Both the position numbers and the translations under genes were made by a program. A DNA stretch of 64,000 nt from Closterium sp. NIES-65. Its lineage: Eukaryota; Streptophyta; Zygnematophyceae; Desmidiales; Closteriaceae. The notes beneath the pieces are model-generated. The model had not been told where the DNA came from and did no database searches. It saw nothing but the letters and a program-made list of their open reading frames with translations. Where the stretch lies: contig CANXME010002057.1 of the NCBI GenBank assembly GCA_948144175.1, forward strand, positions 395,501 through 459,500, read 5' to 3'. Within the stretch, counting starts at the first letter, position 1. The number at the start of each line of letters is the position of its first letter. This document shows, piece by piece, positions 20,817 through 31,200 of the stretch.

Positions 20817-23800
20817 TCAAGAGGAGAGCAAGTGAGGCAAGACAGGCACAAGACCCAGCTGGGTGCAAAAGCGCTGATGGTCACAAGGCGCGAGTGCCTT
20901 GGTGAACACATCAGCAGTGTTGGCCTCAGAGGCCACGTACGCAAGTCGCAACTGACCACGCTGCTGCAGCTCACGAGCAAGGAAGTAGCGGAGAGCAATG
21001 TGCTTCGTTCTGTGCTCCAAGCGCTGCTCTCGACACAAGGCCAGCATGGCCTTGTTGTCTACGTACAGCACTGGAGGAGAACGAGGCGGCTCTCCAAGGT
21101 CAGTCAGCAGGTAGGTGAGCCAGCGAAGCTCCTGTGCAGCCATGGCCCCGGCGTAGATCTCAGCCTCACAACTGGAGCCGAGAACCGAAGACGAGCGAGT
21201 AGACCGCCACGAGACAGAGCCGGAACCAAGGCTGAAGGTGTAACCGTGTGACGACCGCTGCGTAGCCTGGTCGTCAGCCCAAGAAGCGTCCGCGTGGCCG
21301 GTAAGGACCACTGGACTCCGCCCTCCAAGCACAAGCCCCATGCCCGACGTACTGCACAGGTAGCGCAATACCCTCTTTGCTGCAGCCATGTGCTCTGGTC
21401 TGTGTCTCCCAGGAGCAACATAGCGTGCAAGAATGCTCAGAGGATATGCAAGGTCAGGTCGTGTGCAGGTCATCAGGTACATGAGGCAGCCAACAAGCTC
21501 TGCATACGGACCACTCGACTCTACGGACTCATCCGAAGGCAGAGCTGAGAGTGAGTGGCGAGTAGGCAGAGGAGTGGCCTGAGGCGAGGAGTACGTGAAG
21601 CCGAAGCGCTGAAGGACCTGCTGCACCATATGTGACTGAGTCAAGGTAATGGTGCGGCGTGCTCTGTCCCGAGTGATCTGCAAGCCAAGGTAGCTGCGCA
21701 GTTCACCCAGGTCTGTGCACGTGTGTCTCTTCAGCAGTTCGGACTTCACGTAGGCGAGTCCAGCAGTGTCCGCTGTGGCAAAGACCAAGTCGTCGACGTA
21801 CACGAGGATGTAGAACGGCGGTAGGGAAGTGTCGGTGCGCAGAAACAGCGACGGGTCAGCAGTAGAAGGAGCAAACCCAAGAGCCGCAAGCGTAGTCCTC
21901 AGTGTGTCGTGCCACTCACGCGGTGCCTGGCGGAGACCGTAGACTGGCCGTCGGAGGCTCCACTGGGTGCCAGGAGGGAAAGTCCCAGTGAAGCCAGGTG
22001 GACGGCGCAGCCAGATCTCCTCGTGCAGGCTACCCTGCAGGAACGCAGTGCTGAAGTCGAGAGAGTGAAGCTCGTAGTCGCGCTGAGCGGCTATGTGCAG
22101 CAGCACCCGAAGAGTGGTCATCTTCGGGGTGGGAGAGAAGGTCTGAAAGTAGTCAACTCCCTGCCGCTGACTGAAGCCACGAGCAACGTACCGCGCCTTG
22201 AAGACAGGTGGAGAGCCCGGCGGCCGCTTCACCCGGAAGATCCACATGCCACTGACGATGTTCGCCCCAGGAGGGGGAACTGCGTCAACGTAGGTGCCTG
22301 TGGACTTCCAGGAAGCCATCTCTGCATCCATAGCTGCCTGCCACTGAGAGGAGTAGGGACCCTCTACGGCCTCCGCGTAAGAACGCGGAGTCGGGATGTC
22401 TAGTGCATCCGGGTCTCCCTCAGGGGCAAGCAGTACAGACGCGAGATGAGGTGAAGCAGCCGCTAGACACTGTAACTCCTCCTGTCTGTCCTCTAGGACG
22501 TCCGTGCCAAGAGCACACTCACCCCCGACGGACGGAGGACAGACAGACGCAGACTCAGCAACAAGACCAGCAGCGTAGTCGAGACGACAGCGAGCAGCAA
22601 AGTCAACGAGCTCAGCGACTAGAGCAGACGCAGCAGTGGACTCAAAAGAGGGGTCAGTGACGACAGTAGCAAGCAGACGCGTGACAGTAGGACTGGCAGC
22701 GCGAAGAGAGTCCGACTCAGGGTCGGCAAGCGCAGGAAGAGAGGACTCAGGAGGCGAAGGCAAAGGGGCACGCAGAGGAGCAGTGGACGGACGCAGAGAC
22801 ATCCGGTGCGTGCCAGGGACAGGAGGAGGACGCTGACGCGAACCGCGACCACTAGCGCGAGCAGCACGAACAGGCGACGCGGGACGAGACGCAGGCTCAC
22901 GACGCTCAGCAAGACCTCCAGTAGGACCAGTGTAAGGAGAGGGAGCAGGCAGAGGAGAGGAAGGCTCCAACAGTGACTGCGACTAAACAGGCTGTGGACA
23001 CTCTACCGAAGGAGAAAGACCAAGAACCTGCTGTAGGAGCGGAACGAAGTACGGCCGAGGCCGCGCGGCAGCTCCAGACTCAGCAGGGACAGCACCAGCA
23101 CCCTCAGCGAGAGCACCAGCGCCACCCACACCTCCAGCGGCAGGACCAACAGCAGTAGGCTCAGCACCAACGCCCTCAGCACCTCCAGCTCCAGGAGGAC
23201 CCGCAGGTCCAGCAGCTCCGGGACCGGCAGCACCCGCACCCTCGACGGTCGAAGAAGCTCCAGCTCCAGCTCCAGCAGCACCTCCAGACTCAGCAGCACG
23301 CCTCCAGCGGCGAGCGTACCACTCGCGCAGCTCCTGTGGAGAGAGGGGCTCCCGGCGAGACGCAGCAGCAGGAGAAACCCCAGGCTCAGCAGCTCCAGAC
23401 GCAGCAGGGACAGCACCAGCGCCCTCAGAGACAGCACCAGCGCCACCCACACCTCCAGCGGCAGGACCAACAGCAGCAGGCTCAGCACCAACGCCCTCAG
23501 CAGCTCCAGCTCCAGGAGGACCCGCAGGTCCAGTAGCTCCGGGACTGGCAGCACCCGCACCCTCGACGGTCGAAGAAGCTCCAGCTCCAGCTCCAGCAGC
23601 ACCTCCAGACTCAGCAGCACGCCTCCAGCGGCGAGCGAACCACTCGCGCAGCTCCTGTGGAGAGAGGGGCTCCCGGCGAGACGCAGCAGCAGGAGAATCC
23701 CCAGGCTCAGCAGCTCCAGACGCAGCACCCCCAGGCTCAGCAGCTCCCGACCCAGCACCCCCAGACCCATCACCTCCAGGCACAGCACCCCCCTGCTCAG

Positions 23801-26132
23801 CACCCCCAGGCTCCGCACTCTCCGCAGTAGCACCCGCAGGCCCACTACCCCCAGCAGTAGCACCCCCAGGCTCAGCACCCCCGCGCACAGCACCCCCAGA
23901 GTCAGCACCCCCAGGCTCAGCACCCGCAGCAGCACCAGAGTCACCTGTAACCTCGACCGGGTCAACGGCGTCTACCTGGGACACACCTGAGGGGGCAGGA
24001 ACCTGAGGGGGGAGGGGGTCTACCGGGGGGGGAACCGGTACAAGGAAGTCCGGGGGAGGGGGGAGGGAAGGAGTGCGGTAGGGGAAGAGACGGTAGAAGG
24101 GGACTGACTCGTCGAACGTGACATCCTGGGAGGACAGAACACGACGAGAGGAGGGGTGGTAAAACTGCCACCCTGGGGCGTCAGTGGGGAAGCCAAGGAA
24201 GACACAGGGAGCAGCACGAGGGGACAGCTTGTCCGCAGACAAGTCGCGGACAAACGCCCGAGATCCCCAGACACGGAACACAGACGCATCGCCAACCTTC
24301 CCTGTCCACAGCAAGGCTGGGGACATCGCAGGCCGAGAGACCCGGGGGTGAAGGTTGAGCTGATGCGCCGCGTACCTCACCGCAAACGGCCACAGAAAAT
24401 GGGGGGCAGCCGCATGCATCATGGACGTACGAGCGACATCCATGACCATGCCAATGCGGCGCTCAGCAATCCCATTTTGCTGTGGTGAGTCCGGAAGCGT
24501 GAAGGACTGGCGGATGCCTCGCGCACGACAGTAGGCACGCAGAAGGCCAGAGGAGAACTCTCCGCCTCTGTCCGAGTGCAGACGCAGAACAGGAAAGTCC
24601 GAGCCGAAGCTCTTCCTGAGCTGGAGACGAGCCTCGCGGATCCAGTCAATCAGCACCTCAGTGACCTCACCCTTGCTGCGCAAGGGGAGGACTGTGGTGT
24701 AACGCGAGTAGTCGTCAACCACCAACAGGAAGTAGCGCTCGTAATCCTGCCCACGGACGGGGGCTGGGCCCCACACATCCATGTGAAGCGTCTGCAGGGG
24801 AGCCTCTGTCGGGGGGAAGTGGGAGGAGTGAGGAGTAGCCCGGAGGCGACCCTCGACACAGGGGACACAGGAAGGTCCTGGCCCGGAGGGGAGAGGAGGG
24901 AGAGACTGGGGAAGACCAGAGACAAGGACACGGGAAGCCATGCTCCGAAGACGGGGCAAGGAGGGGTGGCCAAGACGGTGGTGCCACAGGAGAGTCTCGT
25001 GAGACAGGAGGCGACAAGTACAGGGGGCAGACTCAGGACCAGACCTGGACGCAGCAGCAAACACCTGACCCAACGCTGCTACCTGACCGGACGCGGGGAC
25101 AGGAGGAGACTCAGTGGTCAGGGTGTAGAGGCTCGACCCCGGCCGACGCGAGAACGTGGCCAGGTGCCGGCCTGTGCGTGCGTCCGTGCAGTGGGTCACC
25201 CGCTGACTCGCAGGAGTGAACTGGTGAACCCCCGCATCCTGTAGGTCTGCACCACTCACCAAGTTCGTCGAGAATGAGGGGAGGTACAGGCCAGACAGGG
25301 TGCCCGAGGGGGCAGCCGGACACGGGAGGACAGTGGAGAAGTGAGCGAGGACAGGACCCCCAGAGGGGTCAGCCAGGGAGACTGCAACCGGCCGACCAAG
25401 CGGCGTGAGTGTGGTGCGGTCCCGAAAGAAGGAGCGAGAAGCCCCAGAGTCAAGTGTAAAGGTGAGGGAGGCCGAAGCCAACGCGGTACCTGAGAGCGCA
25501 GCCTCACCCGCACCTGAGGAAGCAGACTCACTAGCACCTAGAGCAGCAGCCGCACCTGTACCTGGAGCAGGAGACTCACTAGCACCCAGAGCAGCAGCCT
25601 CACCAGTAGCTAGAGCAGCAGGTCCTATACCTGGGTCAGGCGGGACGCACAGGTGACCTGCACGGTCAGCACTAGTAGGCAATGCATACATGGCAGTGAG
25701 AATAGCATCATAGTCAAGAGCATATATATCTACCCTCTGCCTAAGCAACTCCACCCAGTCGGGAAGCTCAGCCTCGTCGCCAAACACGGTACGCCAGGCG
25801 TCGCTCAGACGGGCGAAGCAGCGGGACGGTGTATGACTACGTGTCCCACAAGGCTGACCAGTCCGAGTACCAGTGCGAATCACGTAAGAGCATCAAACAG
25901 CACTGAGAGACCCTCCACTCTGAGCGTACCACTCACGAAGCTGGCGAGGCGTGAGAGACACGCGAGAGGGTCGCGGGAGCTGCATCTGGCCGCCACCACG
26001 AGTAGAAGCAGCAGGAGTGGTAGTAGGAGTAGCGTCGCCACCCCTACAGCCCCAACCAGCGTACCACTCACGCAGCTGCTGCGGCGTGAGGGACTCACGC
26101 CGGCGTCGCTGGGGCTGCATTTGGCTCCGCAA
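20817..26132 (-). pseudogene. Copia C polyprotein: gag remnant, PR, IN, RT, RNase H
   Basis: Only the C-terminal end of gag remains. It carries two or more copies of SLTPQQLREWYA and a Cys/His motif (QPCGTRSHTPSRC). A TGA at 25893-25895 interrupts it just before that motif. Protease (LDSGASRSF), GAG-pre-integrase (LLSHETLLWHHRLGHPS) and integrase (DVWGP, DDYSRY, SDRGGEF, NGIAERR) follow in one frame of 966 codons ending in a TAG at 22983-22985, where copia B has CAG. The same frame then continues for 717 codons with RT (YVDD near 21795) and RNase H (HADASWADD, SSCEAEIYAG, VDNKAM). The linker between IN and RT contains a tandem duplication of about 107 residues that copia B lacks. Confidence 0.88.
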
Positions 26133-26239
26133 GTAGAAGCAGGAGCAGGACTAGCAGCAGGGAGGCAGGCAGCCAGGCAAGCCAAAAGGCAGGCAGGCAG
26201 GCAAGCAGGCGACGCGCAGCGTGCTAGCAGGGCAAGAGC

Positions 26240-27182
26240 TCACCAGTGGTGGGAAGAGTAGGTTCGGCGACTCAGCGGCTCGGCAGCTCGGCGGCTCGGC
26301 GGCTCGGGCGACTCGGGCGGCTCGGCGGCAAGGCGGCTCAGCAGCAACTGCAGCTCAGTAGCTCGGTGACTCGGCGACTCGGCGGCAGGGCGGCTCGGCA
26401 GCAACTGCAGCTCAGCAGCTCAGCGACCCGGCGGCTCGGCGGCAGGGCGGCTCAGCTGTGGGGCGGCTCGGCTGCTGCAGTGGGAGATGAAGGAGGAGGA
26501 GAAGCAGGGGAGGCCACACACCTGCCACCCCTCTGCAGCGGCCCCCTCAGGTCGCCTCGACAGGCGACGGGAAAAGGGGGGGTGGGTGGTGGGGGGCCGG
26601 TAGGTGCAGCGGCGGGGCCAGCAGGTGCAGTTGCGGGGCCGGTAGAAGGGGACGGCAGGAGCCGTCAGGAGGGGACGGCGGGGCCGTCAGGAAGGGACGG
26701 CGGGGCCGTCACGAAGGGACGGCGGGGCCGTCACGAAGGGACGGCGGGGCCGTCAGGAGGTGACCGGGCCGCGACGGGGGCAGGCGGCGGGGCCGCGTAA
26801 GGGCCTGGGCGGGGCCGCGACAGAGCCGTCGGCGGGGCCGCGTGAAAGCCGGGGCGGGGCCGCGTAGAAGCCGGGGCGGGGCCGCGCGAGAGCAGGCGGC
26901 GGGGCCGCGAAGGAGCCGGGGCGGGGCCGCGTGAGAGCAGGCGGCGGAGCCGCGTAAGGGCCTGGGCGGGGCCGCGACAAAGCCGTCGGCGGGGCCACGT
27001 GAAAGCCGGGGCGGGGCCGCGTAGAAGCCGGGGCGGGGCCGCGCGAGAGCAGGCGGCGGGGCCGCGTCAGTGAAGGCGGCGGGGCCGCAGGGGAAATGGC
27101 GACCCGAGGGGTCGCTAAAAAAAAAGATCGCGCCTCGGGGGGCGCTTCGGTGGGCCCAAAAAAAACGGTCCGTAGAAGGACC
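26240..27182 (-). repeat. GC-rich repeat leader of copia C
   Basis: Tandem GCGGCTCGG units (26265-26470) and GGCGGGGCCGTCAGGA / GGCGGGGCCGCGTAGAAGCC units (26600-27090) lie between the gag remnant and the PBS. Next to the PBS are three hairpins: 27168-27182 (GGTCC/GGACC), 27130-27145 (GCGCC/GGCGC) and 27099-27115 (GCGACCC/GGGTCGC), with A-runs on the plus strand between them. Confidence 0.85.
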
Positions 27183-27399
27183 CGCTCTATACCATGTGAG
27201 AATATGCGAACAGGAATGAATGAACTAGCAGTGAAATGAGTACAAGTAGGAAACCCTAGAATTGTGTACCCCCTATTGGCTAACCCACTGTAGCCTACAC
27301 AAGCATAACATATATAATGTTTGACATATATAGGGGGTACCCCTATGTGCTACCCCACTACAGCCTACATATATGCATCAGCAATATAATCATCTGACA

Positions 27400-27618
27400 C
27401 ACCCCCATAGGCAAAGTGGGGGAGAGCAAGGGGTCACAAGACCAGTCAAGTAAAGCAAAGCAAAACAAAGCCAGCTCAGGGTGGATCTCAAGGATACCAC
27501 ACAAATTCCGAGCACAAGGTCAAGGCCACAAGGCCAGTTCACAAGCAGCAGAGCATATATATATAAGAGTGCTAAACAAGCAAGAGCAAGGATATATATA
27601 TGCAGCAGTACAAGCAAG
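27400..27618 (-). other. 3' untranslated end of copia A
   Basis: Non-coding stretch between the stop of the copia A RNase H and its 3' LTR. It has the family's CCCCCATAGGCAAAGTGGGGG hairpin beside the LTR and several TATATA runs. Confidence 0.7.
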
Positions 27619-27619
27619 G

Positions 27620-27918
27620 TCAAGAGGTAAGCAAGTGAGGCCCAGTGGGCACAAGGCCTAGCAGAAAGCAAAAGCGTTGATGGTCACGAGGCGGAAGTGC
27701 CTTGGTGAACACATCAGCAGTGTTGGCCTCAGTGGCCACAAAACGCAGGCGAAGCTGACCACGCTGCTGCAGCTCTCGAGCAAGGAAGTAGCGCAGAGCA
27801 ATGTGCTTCGTCCTGTGCTCCAGCCTGTGCTCCTCACACAAGGCAATGGTTGCCTTGTTGTCGACGTACAGCACTGGAGGAGAACGAGGCCGCTCTCCAA
27901 GGTCAGTCAGCAGGTAGG
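27620..27918 (-). pseudogene. C-terminal RNase H of copia A
   Basis: Encodes the end of the polyprotein from LLTDLGERPRSPP through VDNKAT, HRTKHIALRYF and ANTADVFTKALPP to the stop. It is the continuation of 35321-41053, cut off by insertion of copia B; the GTAGG target duplication lies at 27914-27918 and 35321-35325. Confidence 0.9.
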
Positions 27919-28256
27919 TGTGAAGCAAGGAAAACAGGAATGAGAATGACTAAGTAAGAGTTGGGTACAAATACAACCCTAGAAAGCTGTACCCCATATG
28001 TGATACCCCACTATAGCCTACAAACATGCATCAGCTATAATACTCTAACACACCCCCATAGGCAAAGTGGGGGAGAACAAGGGGTCACAAGACCAGTCAA
28101 GCAAAGCAAAGCAAGCTCAGGGTGGATTACAAAGTCACCACACAGTCCGAGCACAAGAGCAGGGCCAGAGGCCAGTTCACATGCAGGAGTACAGACATAT
28201 ATATAAAACTAGACAAGCAAGAGCAGGTATATATATATGTCACAGTACAAGTGAAG

Positions 28257-31200
28257 TCAAGAGGAGAGCAAGTGAGGCAAGACAGGTACAAGACCTAGCT
28301 GGGTGCAAAAGCGCTGATGGTCACAAGGCGCGAGTGCCTTGGTGAACACATCAGCAGTGTTGGCCTCAGAGGCCACGTACGCAAGTCGCAACTGACCACG
28401 CTGCTGTAGCTCACGAGCAAGGAAGTAGCGGAGAGCAATGTGCTTCGTTCTGTGCTCCAAGCGCTGCTCTCGACACAAGGCCAGCATGGCCTTGTTGTCT
28501 ACGTACAGCACTGGAGGAGAACGAGGCGGCTCTCCAAGGTCAGTCAGCAGGTAGGTGAGCCAGCGAAGCTTCTATGCAGCCATGGCCCCGGCGTAGATCT
28601 CAGCCTCACAACTGGAGCCGAGAACCAAAGACGAGCGAGTAGACCGCCACGAGACAGAGCCGAAACCAAGGCTGAAGGTGTAACCCTGTGACGACCGCTG
28701 CGTAGCCTGGTCGTCAGCCTAAGAAGCGTCCGCGTGGCCGGTAAGGACCACTGGACTCCGCCCTCCAAGCACTAGCCCCATGCCCGACGTACTGCACAGG
28801 TAGCGCAATACCCTCTTCGCTGCAGCCATGTGCTCCGGTCTGTGTCTCCCAGGAGCAACATAGCGTGCAAGAATGCTCAGAGGGTATGCAAGGTCAGGTC
28901 GTGTGCAGGTCATCAGGTACATGAGGCAGCCAACAAGCTCTGCATACGGACCACTCGACTCTACGGACTCATCCGAAGGCAGAGCTGAGAGTGAGTGGCG
29001 AGTAGGCAGAGGAGTGGCCTGAGGCGAGGAGTACGTGAAGCCGAAGCGCTGAAGGACCTGCTGCACCATGTGTGACTGAGTCAAGGTAATGGTGCGGCGT
29101 GCTCTGTCCCGAGTGATCTGCAAGCCAAGGTAGCTGCGCAGTTCACCCAGGTCTGTGCACGTGTGTCTCTTCAGCACCTCGGACTTCACGTAGGCGAGTC
29201 CAGCAGTGTCCGCTGTGGCAAAGACCAAGTCGTCGACGTACACGAGGATGTAGAACGGCGGCAGGGAAGTGTCGGTGCGAAGAAACAGCGACGGGTCAGC
29301 AGTAGAAGGAGCAAACCCAAGAGCCGCAAGCGTAGTCCTCAGTGTGTCGTGCCACTCACGCGGTGCCTGGCGAAGACCGTAGACTGGTCGTCGGAGGCTC
29401 CACTGGGTGCCAGGAGGGAAAGTCCCAGTGAAGCCAGGTGGACGGCGAAGCCAGATCTCCTCGTGCAGGCTACCCTGCAAGAACGCAGTGCTGAAGTCGA
29501 GAGAGTGAAGCTCGTAGTCGCGCTGAGCGGCTATGTACAGCAGCACCCGAAGAGTAGTCATCTTCGGGGTGGGAGAGAAGGTCTGAAAGTAGTCAACTCC
29601 CTGCCGCTGACTGAAGCCACGAGCAACGTACCGTGCCTTGAAGACAGGTGGAGAGCCCGGCGGCCGCCTCACCCTGAAGATCCACTTGCCACTGACGATG
29701 TTCGCCCCAGGAGGGGGAACCGCGTCAACGGAGGTGCCTGTGGACTTCCAAGAAGCCATCTCTGCATCCATAGCTGCCTGCCACTGAGAGGAGTAGGGAC
29801 CCTCTACGGCCTCCGCGTAAGAACGCGGAGTCGGGATGTCTAGTGCATCCGGGTCTCCCTCAGGGGCAAGCAGTACAGACGCGAGATGAGGTGAAGCAGC
29901 CGCTAGACACTGTAACTCCTCCTGCCTATCCTCTAGGACGTCCGTGCCAAGAGCACACTCACCCCCGACGGACGGAGGACAGACAGACGCAGACTCAGTA
30001 CCAAGACTAGCAGCGTAGTCGAGACGACAGCGAGCAGCAAAGTCGACGAGCTCAGCGACTAGAGCAGACGCAGCAGTGGACTCAAAAGAGGGGTCAGTGA
30101 CGACAGTAGCAAGCAGACGCGTGACAGTAGGACTGGCAGCACGAAGAGAGTCCGACTCAGGGTCGGCAAGCGCAGGAAGAGAGGACTCAGGAGGAGAAGA
30201 CAAAGGAGCACGTAGAGGAGCAGTGGACGGACGCAAAGACATCCGGTGCGTGCCAGGGACAGGAGGAGGACGCTGACGCGAACTGCGACCACTAGCGCGA
30301 GCAGCACGAACAGGCGACGCGGGACGAGACGCAGGCTCACGACGCTCAGCAAGACCTCCAGTAGGACCGGTGTAAGGGGAGGGAGCAGGCAGTGGAGAGG
30401 AAGGCTCCAGCAGGGACTGCGACTGGACAGGCGGTGGACCCTCTACTGGAGGAGAAAGACCAAGAACCTGCTGCAGGAGCGGAACGAAGTACGGCCGAGG
30501 CCGCGCGGCAGCTCCAGACTCAGCAGGGACAGCACCAGCACCCTCAGCGACAGCACCAGCGCCACCCACACCTCCAGCGGCAGGACCAACAGCAGTAGGC
30601 TCAGCACCAACGCCCTCAGCACCTCCAGCTCCAGGAGGACCCGCAGGTCCAGCAGCCCCGGGACCGGCAGCACCCGCACCCTCGACGGTCGAAGAAGCTC
30701 CAGCTCCAGCTCCAGCAGCACCTCCAGACTCAGCAGCACGCCTCCAGCGGCGAGCGAACCACTCGCGCAGCTCCTGTGGAGAGAGGGGCTCCCGGCGAGA
30801 CGCAGCAGCAGGAGAATCCCCAGGCTCAGCAGCTCCAGACGCAGCACCCCCAGGCTCAGCAGCTCCCAGCTCAGCACCCCCAGGCTCAGAAGCTCCCGAC
30901 CCAGCACCCCCAGACCCAGCACCTCCAGGCACAGTACCCCCCGGCTCAGCACCCCCAGGCTCCGCACCCTCCGCAGTAGCACCCTTAGGCCCAGCACCCC
31001 CAGCAGTAGCACCCCCAGGCTCAGCACCCCCGCGCACAGCACCCCCAGAGTCAGCACCCCCAGGCTCAGCACCCGCAGCAGCACAAGAGTCACCAGTAAC
31101 CTCGACCGGGTCAACGGCGTCTACGTGGGACACACCTGAGGGGGCAGGAACGTGAGGGGGGAGGGGGTCTACCGGGGGGGGAACCGGCACAAGGAAGTCC

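Larger units (their letters stand above)
20479..27326 (-). mobile_element. Copia element C, lacking most of gag (6.85 kb)
   Basis: Inserted in the 3' LTR of copia A. LTRs 20479-20610 and 27195-27326 (132 bp each) differ at one position, so this is the youngest insertion by LTR divergence. TSD GTACC at 20474-20478 and 27337-27341, with ten extra bases between the right LTR and the right TSD. PBS 27183-27194. A polypurine-like tract with a CCCCCA/TGGGGG hairpin follows the 3' LTR at 20611-20636. The leader 26240-27180 is GC-rich tandem repeat. Confidence 0.93.

Noticed and set aside
22983..22985. In-frame TAG in copia C as a programmed read-through site
   Set aside because: Copia B has CAG at the same place and the position between IN and RT is not where copia elements use suppression; a point mutation is simpler.
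23003..23965. Leu/Val/Glu-rich frames opposite or beside copia linkers, repeated in A, B and D
   Set aside because: Shifted-frame readings of the GC-rich IN-RT linker repeats.
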